In this document: positions 6,772 through 12,771 of the stretch, piece after piece
Layout of the letters: every line of letters begins with the position of its first letter
Position numbering within the stretch: the first letter of the stretch is position 1
Origin: Verrucomicrobiota bacterium
GTDB taxonomy: Bacteria > Verrucomicrobiota > Verrucomicrobiia > Chthoniobacterales > JAFAMB01
Direction of reading: 5' to 3'
Assembly: GCA_019236035.1 (NCBI GenBank)
Contig: JAFAJU010000513.1
Coordinates: forward strand, 1 to 12,860
Length of the DNA: 12,860 bases
Notes under the pieces: model-generated
Told to the model about the DNA's origin: nothing
The model's input: only the letters and a program-made list of their open reading frames with translations
Database searches by the model: none
Translations under genes and position numbers: made by a program

Positions 6772-7887
6772 ATGGAATTCCTGGTTGCTACCGGCGCCTT
6801 GCTGTGGGTCGCTGTAATTCTCGTTCCGTGGCGCCCGTGGAGTACTCGCGAGCGATTGGAGGCCGGCGACGAACCGGATGAGACTGATCTATCCGATGTA
6901 ACGGTGCTGATTCCGGCGAGGAACGAGGCGCCGGTCATTGAGCGCACGCTGATTGCTCTTCGTTGCCAAGGTAGGGGTTTGCGGGTGGTGCTTGTTGACG
7001 ATCAATCTTCGGACGGAACTGCTATCCTGGCGCGCTCGGCTTGGCCGACTCGGCTAACCATAGTCCAAGGGCAAACACTCCCCAGCGGTTGGACCGGCAA
7101 GCTCTGGGCCCTGGAACAAGGGTGGGCGGTTGTCGACTCGGACCTCGTCCTGCTCCTGGATGCTGATATCGAGCTCGAGCCCCGAACAGTCGGAGCCTTG
7201 AAACGAAAGCTAATTGCTGAGGAGTTTGCTCTCGTGTCGATCATGGCCCAACTGCGCATGGACTCCCTTTGGGAAAAAATGCTTGTTCCTGCTTTCGTCT
7301 ATTTCTTTAAGCTCCTGTATCCTTTTGGTTTGGGAAACAACCCGCAATCCCGTCTGGGGGTGGCTGCCGGCGGCTGTATCCTTATCCGATCGAATTCGCT
7401 CAAAATGATCGGCGCGTTTCACTCCTTGCGAAATGCTATTATTGACGACTGCAGCTTGGCAGACAGCGTAAAGAAATCTGGAGGCAGGACTTGGATCGGT
7501 CTGAGTCATTCGGTTCGAAGCCACCGTGCCTACGTCCGCCTTGCGAGCTTCTGGGTGATGGTCGAACGGACGGCATTTACGCAACTGCGCTATTCGATCT
7601 GGCTGTTACTCGCAACAACATTTCTAATGGTGCTTGCCTTCTGGCTCCCCTGGGCTGGCATTCTCTCTTCACACGTGACCGTCAGGTCCATCGCCCTAGC
7701 TGGAATTTGTGCGATGACACTCTCGTATGTCCCGACGCTGCGTTACTATCGAAGATCAGTTCTTTGGGCTGCGCTGCTGCCTGTCGTCAGCAGCCTCTAC
7801 CTCCTGATGACCTGGTCATCGGCCCTGCGTTATTGGCGCGGGAAGAGATCCGAGTGGAAAGGACGCGTATACGCACGGGTGCCATAG
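6772..7887 (+). CDS. hpnB: HpnB-like family 2 glycosyltransferase (hopanoid-associated type)
   Basis: A 371-residue membrane-bound GT-A glycosyltransferase. An N-terminal helix (about 4-20) is followed by the GT2 domain: VTVLIPARNEAPVIERTL (43-60), nucleotide-sugar motif VDDQSSDGT (75-83), DXD-type DADIE (130-134), acidic IIDDCSLA (223-230) and QLRYS (271-275). Several C-terminal membrane helices follow (about 276-296, 305-322, 331-348), then WRGKRSEWKGRVY. The features LPSGWTGKLWALEQG, the LVSIMAQLR strand, LVPAFVYFFKLLYPF and AAGGCILIRSNSL are those of the HpnB family, often encoded with squalene-hopene genes. The true substrate of HpnB is not settled. No squalene or hopene cyclase gene is in the window, so here it stands apart from such a cluster. 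The start ATG 6772 has a weak ribosome site and lies 21 bases after the small membrane protein. Confidence 0.87.
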   Translation: MEFLVATGALLWVAVILVPWRPWSTRERLEAGDEPDETDLSDVTVLIPARNEAPVIERTLIALRCQGRGLRVVLVDDQSSDGTAILARSAWPTRLTIVQGQTLPSGWTGKLWALEQGWAVVDSDLVLLLDADIELEPRTVGALKRKLIAEEFALVSIMAQLRMDSLWEKMLVPAFVYFFKLLYPFGLGNNPQSRLGVAAGGCILIRSNSLKMIGAFHSLRNAIIDDCSLADSVKKSGGRTWIGLSHSVRSHRAYVRLASFWVMVERTAFTQLRYSIWLLLATTFLMVLAFWLPWAGILSSHVTVRSIALAGICAMTLSYVPTLRYYRRSVLWAALLPVVSSLYLLMTWSSALRYWRGKRSEWKGRVYARVP

Positions 7888-8029
7888 CCTTATTCTGACA
7901 TGGCCTCCTCGCGTCAAGAAAATGCAGATCGACGCCGAGGGCGAAAAATGGTAGTTTAGGCCCTGGTGGTGTAGGGATGCCGGGCTTTCGGGTTTACGAT
8001 TGGCGCTATCGAAAGAAAGGCTACGGACT

Positions 8030-8368
8030 ATGTCTGCCGCAATGTTAAATGAGCGATTTTGGCAAACTGTTCTCGAATCTTTGGGGCCGCTGAAGATTGA
8101 CGCATCCTGTCAACTCTTTCTTAAGGCTTGGATCAACAACGGAGTGGAGCGAATGGAGAATGAGCGTCGTTTGACGTCGCAGGATGTCGCGACAGCGAAC
8201 GATAATTTGAAGACTTTCGTTGAGTCGATGAAGGCGGAGGCGCACGCTCACGGAACCGACCACCTCGATAACAAGTGCTTCCACGCCGCCCAGGACAAGC
8301 TCAAGGGGCGTTCTTTCATCACCGTATACTCTCTCTGGCCTTTCTGGCCACACGCCGTAACCGGGTGA
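8030..8368 (+). CDS. Hypothetical protein, 112 residues
   Basis: Not recognised. A soluble, mostly helical protein without signal peptide or membrane helix; the middle (ERRLTSQDVATANDNLKTF, then VESMKAEAHAHG) looks like two amphipathic helices, and the C-terminus is aromatic and proline-rich (YSLWPFWPHAVTG). It has two cysteines (in DASCQLF and NKCFHAA) and scattered histidines, not arranged in a known motif. ATG 8030 is preferred over the upstream TTG at 8000 because AGAAAGG sits nine bases before it. It is preceded by a 142-base gap after the glycosyltransferase and followed within 10 bases by tandem heptamers. Coding is supported by a sensible composition and ribosome site; a spurious frame is not fully excluded. 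Confidence 0.55.
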   Translation: MSAAMLNERFWQTVLESLGPLKIDASCQLFLKAWINNGVERMENERRLTSQDVATANDNLKTFVESMKAEAHAHGTDHLDNKCFHAAQDKLKGRSFITVYSLWPFWPHAVTG

Positions 8369-8376
8369 GGGCCGAG

Positions 8377-8425
8377 GGGGTTTGGGGTTCGGAGTTTGGA
8401 GTTCGGGGTTTGGAGTTCGGGGTTC
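8377..8425. repeat. Seven tandem heptamers, GGRGTTY
   Basis: Seven consecutive 7-base units read GGGGTTT, GGGGTTC, GGAGTTT, GGAGTTC, GGGGTTT, GGAGTTC, GGGGTTC. They fill most of the 78-base gap between the convergent 112-residue gene and the POT transporter. Variation is limited to positions 3 and 7 (R and Y). This is a short tandem repeat array, not CRISPR, as there are no spacers. Confidence 0.9.
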
Positions 8426-8446
8426 GGCAGGGTTAGTCTAGCTTAG

Positions 8447-9868
8447 CTAGGCGATTTCCGCCGCGGGTTCCTCTCCCTGAATGTAAGTCTTACCGCGATA
8501 AAAACGGGCGACAAAAATGAATAGGATCGCCGTGCAAAACATTAGCAGAGTAAAAAAACGGAAGTAGGCAGCGTGTTTGAGATCGATTCCAAGACGGCTA
8601 AGGCTCGGTATCAGGAAATTCAAAATGGCGGTGAATTGGTTGCCTAGAGCCACCGCGAACAGCCAGGCTGCCATAACGGCGCTTTTCATTTTCTTTGGTG
8701 CCTGCGTATAGGAAAATTCCAGGCCCGTGATGGACACCAAAACCTCGCTTGAGGTCAAAAGCACGTAGGCCAGTAGTTGCCAAGCCACGGCTGGCTTTGC
8801 TCCTGCATCGATCCGGGCTTGCAGCCACCAGATCACTAAGAAAGATGCTGCCATCAGGAACAGCCCAATCCCGATCTTGCGCAACGGCGTGAGTGGAAAA
8901 ATGCGGTTAATGGCTGGATAGATGACGTAATTAAACAGGGGAACGAGGGCCAAAATGAGCAATGGGTTCGCCACCTGTACCTGTTCTGGCAAAAGCTTCA
9001 AACCCAGAAAATTGAGGTCCAGATACCGGGCTTGCAGCGTCCATTCGCCGCCGGAACTTTGATCCCAGAGCGACCAGTAAACCGCGACGAAAAGGTAGAT
9101 GACAAACAGGCGTCCGATTGCGCTCAGCCCTTCGCGACTGAAAAATTCGCGGACAAAACCAAGGCCACCCGGCGGGATGTGCACGAATTTTTTGCGCCCC
9201 AGCCAGAATACCACTGTTGCAGTTACCATGAGCAATCCAGGCAACCCGAAGGCAAAACGCGAACCAAAATTCTTATTCTCCAGCAGGATCGGGCAAACGT
9301 AATTGGAAATCGAAGAGCCTAAGTTGATCGAAAGATAAAACCAGCCAAAGGCCCGAGACAGCAGATGGCGGTTGGCGGCTCCGAACTGATCGCCCACATG
9401 TGCAGACACATTGGGCTTGATGCCACCGGAGCCGATTGCGATGAGCAGAAGGCCGGCAAATAGGCCGACCCGCGTGTCATTGACTGCCAATGCCAGGTGG
9501 CCAAAGCAATAAACAACGGACAACCAGATGATCGTACGGTATTTGCCAAGAAAACCGTCTGAAACGATCGCACCTAAAATCGGGAGAAAATAGACGCCAA
9601 AGACAAACTCGTGAAACCACGCCGCAGCCTCGTTTTCGTTCATGACGGCGAGCTGGCCACTGCCATTCATGAGATAGGTCGTCATGAAAATGGCCAGGAT
9701 TGAACGCATCCCATAAAAACTGAATCGTTCGGCGGCCTCGTTCCCTATAATATAGGGCACCCCCGGCGGCATTCGGGTGAGATACTTGTCGGGCGCGGTC
9801 CGATACCGCGAAACCCGTGCGCCGGCGGCATCAGCTGAGGCTTTAGCTGAGGAATACGGACCTGACAT
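8447..9868 (-). CDS. POT/PTR family proton-dependent peptide transporter
   Basis: About 473 residues of a major-facilitator peptide importer that couples di- and tripeptide uptake to protons across the inner membrane. The family ExxER motif is present in NEAAERFSFYGMR (E44, E47, R48 from this start), followed by many hydrophobic helices. Family-typical segments include FLPILGAIVSDGFLGKYRT, GSGGIKPNVSAHVGDQFG and the FYLSINLGS stretch (PTR2 signature region). The C-terminus is cytoplasmic and acidic (GEEPAAEIA). ATG 9868 is used; a TTG at 9892 would add eight residues. The first 30 or so residues (GPYSSAKASADAAGARVSRYRTAPD region) are low-complexity and partly coded by a short repeat (AGCTGAGG twice, at 9833-9852), so the true start could even be later, though YRTAPD before MPPGVPYIIG fits the family. 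It follows the CDGSH gene closely and is probably co-transcribed with it. Confidence 0.92.
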   Translation of the reverse strand: MSGPYSSAKASADAAGARVSRYRTAPDKYLTRMPPGVPYIIGNEAAERFSFYGMRSILAIFMTTYLMNGSGQLAVMNENEAAAWFHEFVFGVYFLPILGAIVSDGFLGKYRTIIWLSVVYCFGHLALAVNDTRVGLFAGLLLIAIGSGGIKPNVSAHVGDQFGAANRHLLSRAFGWFYLSINLGSSISNYVCPILLENKNFGSRFAFGLPGLLMVTATVVFWLGRKKFVHIPPGGLGFVREFFSREGLSAIGRLFVIYLFVAVYWSLWDQSSGGEWTLQARYLDLNFLGLKLLPEQVQVANPLLILALVPLFNYVIYPAINRIFPLTPLRKIGIGLFLMAASFLVIWWLQARIDAGAKPAVAWQLLAYVLLTSSEVLVSITGLEFSYTQAPKKMKSAVMAAWLFAVALGNQFTAILNFLIPSLSRLGIDLKHAAYFRFFTLLMFCTAILFIFVARFYRGKTYIQGEEPAAEIA

Positions 9869-9897
9869 GAGTCCGGAATCGCGGTTTGCCAACCCGT

Positions 9898-10089
9898 CTA
9901 GGAAATCTCCTGCCTGTGCCCTTCCTGATCGTACTCGTAGGTCTTGCCGCCTTCTTCATCCCTGGTCTTCTTATGTGATCCATCGCAAAACGGCTGGTTA
10001 TTGGAGAGACCGCACATGCAAATCCAAACGGACTTTTCTTGTGGAGTGATCTCTAAAGGTCCCTGAGCGGCTTTAAGGACTTTGCGCAT
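9898..10089 (-). CDS. CDGSH iron-sulfur domain protein
   Basis: A 63-residue protein carrying a single complete CDGSH motif: CMCGLSNNQPFCDGSH, with ligands C24, C26, C35 and H39, the pattern C-x-C-x2-S-x3-P-x-C-D-G-S-H. Such proteins bind a redox-active, acid-labile 2Fe-2S cluster with three Cys and one His; small bacterial versions are cytosolic, with loosely defined electron-transfer or cluster-transfer roles. The remainder is charged, with no membrane helix, unlike mitochondrial mitoNEET. The ATG at 10089 lacks a clear Shine-Dalgarno site and lies in an AT-rich stretch suitable for a promoter. Its stop (9898-9900) is 5 bases from the possible TTG and 29 from the ATG of the POT transporter, so the two genes likely form a unit. 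Why an iron-sulfur protein is paired with a peptide importer is unclear. Confidence 0.92.
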   Translation of the reverse strand: MRKVLKAAQGPLEITPQEKSVWICMCGLSNNQPFCDGSHKKTRDEEGGKTYEYDQEGHRQEIS

Positions 10090-10152
10090 AAAGTAATGTT
10101 TAAAGTAGAAGGGAAGAATATGTCGAGCAGCAAGTAGTTGTGGGGGAGTAGA

Positions 10153-10182
10153 GAACTCGAAACTCGAGGACTCAAGGACTCA
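10153..10182. repeat. Short tandem repeats of the GAACTCG/AGGACTCA type
   Basis: GAACTCG (10153), AAACTCG (10160), then AGGACTCA twice (10167-10174 and 10175-10182). These resemble the reverse complement of the heptamers at 8377-8425 and of the GAGTTC-type units near 10578-10616. This block marks the left edge of the gene-poor segment at 10090-10616. Confidence 0.75.
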
Positions 10183-10189
10183 AGAATCG

Positions 10190-10303
10190 GAGCGCACGGC
10201 TTTTGACTTGCCCAAAATCTGTGTATGCCATGAGCAGCCGTGAAACGTCTTCCAGACTGCGTTCCAGGTCTGCAGTCTTTGCATATCCCAGATCCTGACA
10301 AGT
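10190..10303 (-). pseudogene. Possible remnant of a four-helix-bundle (S23/IVS-type) protein gene
   Basis: On the minus strand the frame from about 10303 to 10214 reads TCQDLGYAKTADLERSLEDV followed by SRLLMAY. This resembles the last helices of four-helix-bundle proteins of the 23S rRNA intervening-sequence (S23) family, where a DLGY turn precedes a final helix ending in an RLL-type segment. The rest of a normal ~120-residue gene is not readable in any frame of 10196-10540, so if real it is decayed. The frame runs to its stop inside the neighbouring short repeats. Resemblance is by eye over about 30 residues; chance is a serious alternative. The whole 527-base stretch 10090-10616 holds no intact gene that I can support. 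Confidence 0.3.
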
Positions 10304-10544
10304 CTCGGAATGTCTTGGCTGTACATTTCTTGATCGCCCGCCGTGCCTCTGCTGGTGCTGGTTCGCGGGTTTCATGGGGTCTCGGTTATGAGGGAAGTTA
10401 TAAATCCAAAAAATCGGGTGATGCGAATGGTTTGCAACTTTTCGGGAGCTCATGCAAACGGAGAAGGTCACTGAGATCCAACTCTATAGATTCTTGCTAG
10501 ACTTCGCCGAACAAGAGAATCCTGATGAAGCAGAGAGTCTAAAT

Positions 10545-10616
10545 TCCTGAACTCCTGGCTCCTGAACTCCTGCAACTACTGACTTCTCGAGTTCTTGAGT
10601 TCCGAGTTCTCGAGTC
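10545..10616. repeat. Short repeats: TCCTGAACTCCTG twice, then GAGTTC-type units
   Basis: TCCTGAACTCCTG occurs at 10545-10557 and 10560-10572. From about 10578 to 10616 follow units around CGAGTTC and TGAGTTC. These latter units are roughly inverted relative to the block at 10153-10182, so the pair flanks about 360 bases. The array ends at the stop codon of the next minus-strand gene (10617-10619). Confidence 0.75.
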
Positions 10617-11387
10617 CTAAGCCTCCCACTTTCCCATCAGCGACAGGATTTCGGCTAAACAGACGCCGGCAACAATAGAGGCCCGTTGCAGAGCGTCTTC
10701 CGCTTCGTTTGTTTGGCCGTTCTGAATGCCGGCTAGCCCAATGTTCAGGTGGCGCACCATCGAGTGAAACCACTGCAGCGTGAGATTGAAGCGCTCGCCT
10801 ATCTCAGATTTTTCTCGGAGTCCCTCTCGTTCATCGAGTTCGGCGAGGTATGCACCGTGGAGAGAGATGAGAAAGCACCGGCAAAAGATGAGCAAAAAGT
10901 CCTGAGCCTCGGTTGCTGGGAGCAACTTAGTGTTGGACAGGCCCAGAATGACCCGGAGGATTGGCCGGCTGTAATAAGTGAAATGAATCTCAATCGCAGC
11001 TCGACAGCCTTTGTCCCCCAGCGTTTTTCGGGCCGCTGTGTCGGACTGTAACGATTTCAGCGAGCGATGGAGGGTCAGACGTAGGTCATCTTGTGACTCT
11101 GGTGACGTCTTGTTCTGTAGAGCCTGCGCACCTGCTGTCATTTCCAGCTCACGCAAGAGAACGTCCCGCTCCAGAATGAGTCGGATCCGCTGATTGCTCT
11201 GCTGGGCCGGTGGCCAGAGGTAGCCGAGCAGTTCCTGAATTGGGATAAACTTGACCAGCGTAAGAATGAATGCTTCGACACATGTATCGACAGTGAACCG
11301 CGGCAGCGCGCGCTTCATAAAAAGGGTTATCGCTTGAGGCAATTGACGGATGTCCGGCTTGAGCTCGCTTTGCAGTTCATCGCTCAT
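10617..11387 (-). CDS. Hypothetical helical protein, 256 residues
   Basis: Not recognised. The protein appears almost entirely alpha-helical and soluble, with no signal peptide. The region around residues 37-58 (VEAFILTLVKFIPIQELLGYL) is hydrophobic but probably amphipathic and could associate with membrane. Later segments (RAAIEIHFTYYSRPILRVI, then LIFCRCFLISLHGAYLAEL, then RFNLTLQWFHSMVRHL) look like packed helices of a bundle, and EAEDALQRASIVAGVCLAEI near the end could be a TPR-like hairpin, though no repeat is clear. ATG 11387 has no good ribosome site. It is divergent from the Nudix gene across 139 bases containing a 9-bp palindrome, and its stop abuts the short repeats at 10545-10616. 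Length, composition and lack of stops support a real gene. Confidence 0.68.
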   Translation of the reverse strand: MSDELQSELKPDIRQLPQAITLFMKRALPRFTVDTCVEAFILTLVKFIPIQELLGYLWPPAQQSNQRIRLILERDVLLRELEMTAGAQALQNKTSPESQDDLRLTLHRSLKSLQSDTAARKTLGDKGCRAAIEIHFTYYSRPILRVILGLSNTKLLPATEAQDFLLIFCRCFLISLHGAYLAELDEREGLREKSEIGERFNLTLQWFHSMVRHLNIGLAGIQNGQTNEAEDALQRASIVAGVCLAEILSLMGKWEA

Positions 11388-11439
11388 CGAAACAGGTTGT
11401 TATAGGTTTGAAAGGTTTGAGCTAATTGCAATAAGGCGA

Positions 11440-11465
11440 GCCCGTGCGAAATATTACGCACGGGC
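11440..11465. promoter_or_regulatory. Palindrome GCCCGTGCG-N8-CGCACGGGC in a divergent promoter region
   Basis: GCCCGTGCG (11440-11448) and CGCACGGGC (11457-11465) are a perfect 9-bp inverted repeat around an AT spacer AAATATTA. It lies between the divergent orphan gene and the Nudix gene. No T-tract follows on either strand, which argues for a regulator-binding site or a structural repeat rather than a terminator. The regulator is unknown. Confidence 0.5.
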
Positions 11466-11526
11466 CACCTACTGTCGGTTCGGTGTTCTGTGTAGCAGTT
11501 ACCGGAGGGAATCCTCTAGCAATTTA

Positions 11527-12012
11527 ATGGGAAAGCCTCGAGCGAAAAATACGAGGGCGCGTTTTACCAAAGAAGTATCGGTCATGGGTTGGATCGAAGA
11601 TCCAGACCAGGGCGTCCTGCTGGTGCGCCAGGCTGCAGGACTAAGGCATTGGACTTTGCCCGGCGGTAAGGTTAAACGCGGCGAGTCTTTAGTAAAGGCA
11701 CTGGAGCGCGAGGTGTTCGAAGAAACCGGACTGCGAATTCAGGTTGGGCCGTTGCTTGGTGCGTTGGATCGTCACGATAAGGATGCTGTGACCTTGCTTT
11801 TCGCAGCGGTTCTGAATGGTAGATCGAGTAGTTCCGGGAAGAGACAAAATGAGATAACCAAGGCCGGGTATCAGCTGTCGCTTCCCAAAAAAGCATCTCC
11901 CTCCGCGAAGTACTTCTGGTCTGCCCGGAAAGGTCCGGTGAAAGACGCTCCAAGTATCCCGGCGTCGACACATCAATTACCAACGCTTACACAATCGACA
12001 GAAGGCGGGTAG
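11527..12012 (+). CDS. Nudix hydrolase
   Basis: A 161-residue cytoplasmic pyrophosphohydrolase for nucleoside-diphosphate-linked substrates. The Nudix box is perfect, G-x5-E-x7-R-E-x2-E-E-x-G from G47 to G68 (GKVKRGESLVKALE, then REVFEETG), with metal-binding glutamates E62, E65 and E66. Upstream, HWTLPGG is the usual strand into the box; downstream, DRHDKDAVTLLFAAVL continues the fold, and KKASPSAKYFW closes it. The substrate is not predictable. The frame is open back to 11350, but ATG 11527 gives a normal N-terminus; a GGAGGG lies 17 bases upstream, brought closer by a small GAGG/CCTC hairpin. The last residues (QSTEGG) and the TAG stop run into a long inverted repeat whose GTAG head supplies the stop codon, so the original C-terminus may have been altered by repeat insertion. 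Confidence 0.9.
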   Translation: MGKPRAKNTRARFTKEVSVMGWIEDPDQGVLLVRQAAGLRHWTLPGGKVKRGESLVKALEREVFEETGLRIQVGPLLGALDRHDKDAVTLLFAAVLNGRSSSSGKRQNEITKAGYQLSLPKKASPSAKYFWSARKGPVKDAPSIPASTHQLPTLTQSTEGG

Positions 12013-12102
12013 GGCGAGGCTCCGTCCGAGCCGTGGCGCGTGACGTTGCCAAAGGGCAGGGCAACGTCAAGCGCCACGGCTCGGACGGAGCCTCGCCCTA
12101 CC
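12008..12102. repeat. Long near-perfect inverted repeat, two REP-like units head-out
   Basis: The left arm 12008-12050 and right arm 12060-12102 are 43 bases each and complementary except at one pair (12040/12070), around a 9-base loop. Each arm starts at its outer end with GTAG, then GGCGAG and an internal hairpin GGCTC-CGTCC-GAGCC (12018-12032 on the left). The GTAGGGCGAG head matches GTAGGACGAG on the minus strand at 4821-4812. It overlaps the last codons of the Nudix gene and ends 53 bases before the GNAT start. The near-identity of the arms points to recent origin. The in-frame extension of the GNAT frame through it is not expected to be protein. Confidence 0.92.
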
Positions 12103-12155
12103 GCGGGGCCTCGCCCAGACCCACAGGGGTACGCCTTACCGATTTCGCCTGGCTT

Positions 12156-12641
12156 ATGAAACCACCGAATGCAACGCTAACCTTGAAGGAAGCAAGCGCC
12201 GAGGAGGTCGATGCTCTTGTCGATTTCGTCGGGAGTTTATACTCTTTTGAACGCATTCCGTTTCACCCTTTTGACGTTCGACGTTCACTTCTGCAGCTGG
12301 TCAGTGACCCTAGTCTGGGGAAAGCCTGGATTCTTCAGGTCAATGGAGTGGCCGCGGGCTATGTGATTCTCGCGATCGGATTTGACCACGAGGTTGGAGG
12401 CAGGCTCGGAACGATTACCGATTTTTATCTGCAACCCGATTTCCGGGGTAGAGGCATTGGGACGGAGACGTTGGCTCGGATCGAACAGGAAGCTGTTGCG
12501 CTTGGGCTGGAGGCACTAGAACTTCAAGTCTCAGACAATAACGAGCAGGCGAAAAGACTTTACCGTAAAATGGGTTTTGACGCAGTGGACAGAATCCCGA
12601 TGTACAAACGGCTCACGAAGATCCAGGCGCCACCAGAATAG
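12156..12641 (+). CDS. GNAT family N-acetyltransferase
   Basis: A 161-residue cytoplasmic acetyl-CoA-dependent acetyltransferase. The fold is recognisable: an N-terminal helix region with SLYSFERIPFHPFD, strands AWILQVNGVAAGYVILAIGF, motif A TITDFYLQPDFRGRGIGTET with the pyrophosphate-binding loop RGRGIG (97-102), and motif B ELQVSDNNEQAKRLYRKMGF with N128 and Y136 at the usual positions. The acceptor amine is unknown. ATG 12156 is chosen because the open frame upstream (to 12033) passes through the long inverted repeat; no clear Shine-Dalgarno site is seen. The last codons (KIQAPPE) overlap the left arm of another inverted repeat. With the Nudix gene upstream on the same strand it could share a transcript only if the intervening hairpin is read through. 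Confidence 0.92.
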   Translation: MKPPNATLTLKEASAEEVDALVDFVGSLYSFERIPFHPFDVRRSLLQLVSDPSLGKAWILQVNGVAAGYVILAIGFDHEVGGRLGTITDFYLQPDFRGRGIGTETLARIEQEAVALGLEALELQVSDNNEQAKRLYRKMGFDAVDRIPMYKRLTKIQAPPE

Positions 12642-12722
12642 CAGCGCAATTTGAAAATCGCCTGATCCCGTGGCACCTGTAGCCTGGATCTTCGGCGTAG
12701 GGCGGCGAAGATACGCATCTTC
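12616..12722. repeat. Overlapping hairpins from a repeated GAAGAT element (REP-like)
   Basis: CGAAGATCCAGGC (12616-12628, inside the GNAT 3' end) is a perfect 13-bp complement of GCCTGGATCTTCG (12682-12694). The latter's ATCTTCG (12688-12694) can instead pair with CGAAGAT (12706-12712), whose GAAGAT (12707-12712) can in turn pair with ATCTTC (12717-12722). GTAG heads occur at 12679 and 12697. The pairings exclude one another. It fills most of the gap before the ThDP enzyme. Confidence 0.75.
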
Positions 12723-12771
12723 CTTAGTTCTATGGAAGCCGAAGTCGAACGAAAAGAGCAGGTGCGATAAG

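Noticed and set aside
7491..7898. 135-residue plus-strand frame overlapping hpnB
   Set aside because: Another frame of the glycosyltransferase; the hpnB frame keeps all motifs to its end.
8377..8425. CRISPR array
   Set aside because: The units are 7 bases, directly adjacent and without spacers; no cas gene is present.
10240..10500. 86-residue plus-strand frame in the gene-poor segment
   Set aside because: No ribosome site and a composition typical of non-coding sequence.
11350..11526. Longer Nudix protein starting at 11350
   Set aside because: The extra 59 residues pass through the divergent promoter region and a palindrome and overlap the opposite gene's start.
11818..12012. Frameshift near the end of the Nudix gene
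   Set aside because: The stretch KKASPSAKYFW after the low-complexity part is in the same frame and looks family-typical, so no shift is needed; only the last few codons are doubtful.
12033..12155. Longer GNAT protein starting at 12033
   Set aside because: The extension is translated inverted repeat and lies inside its left arm.
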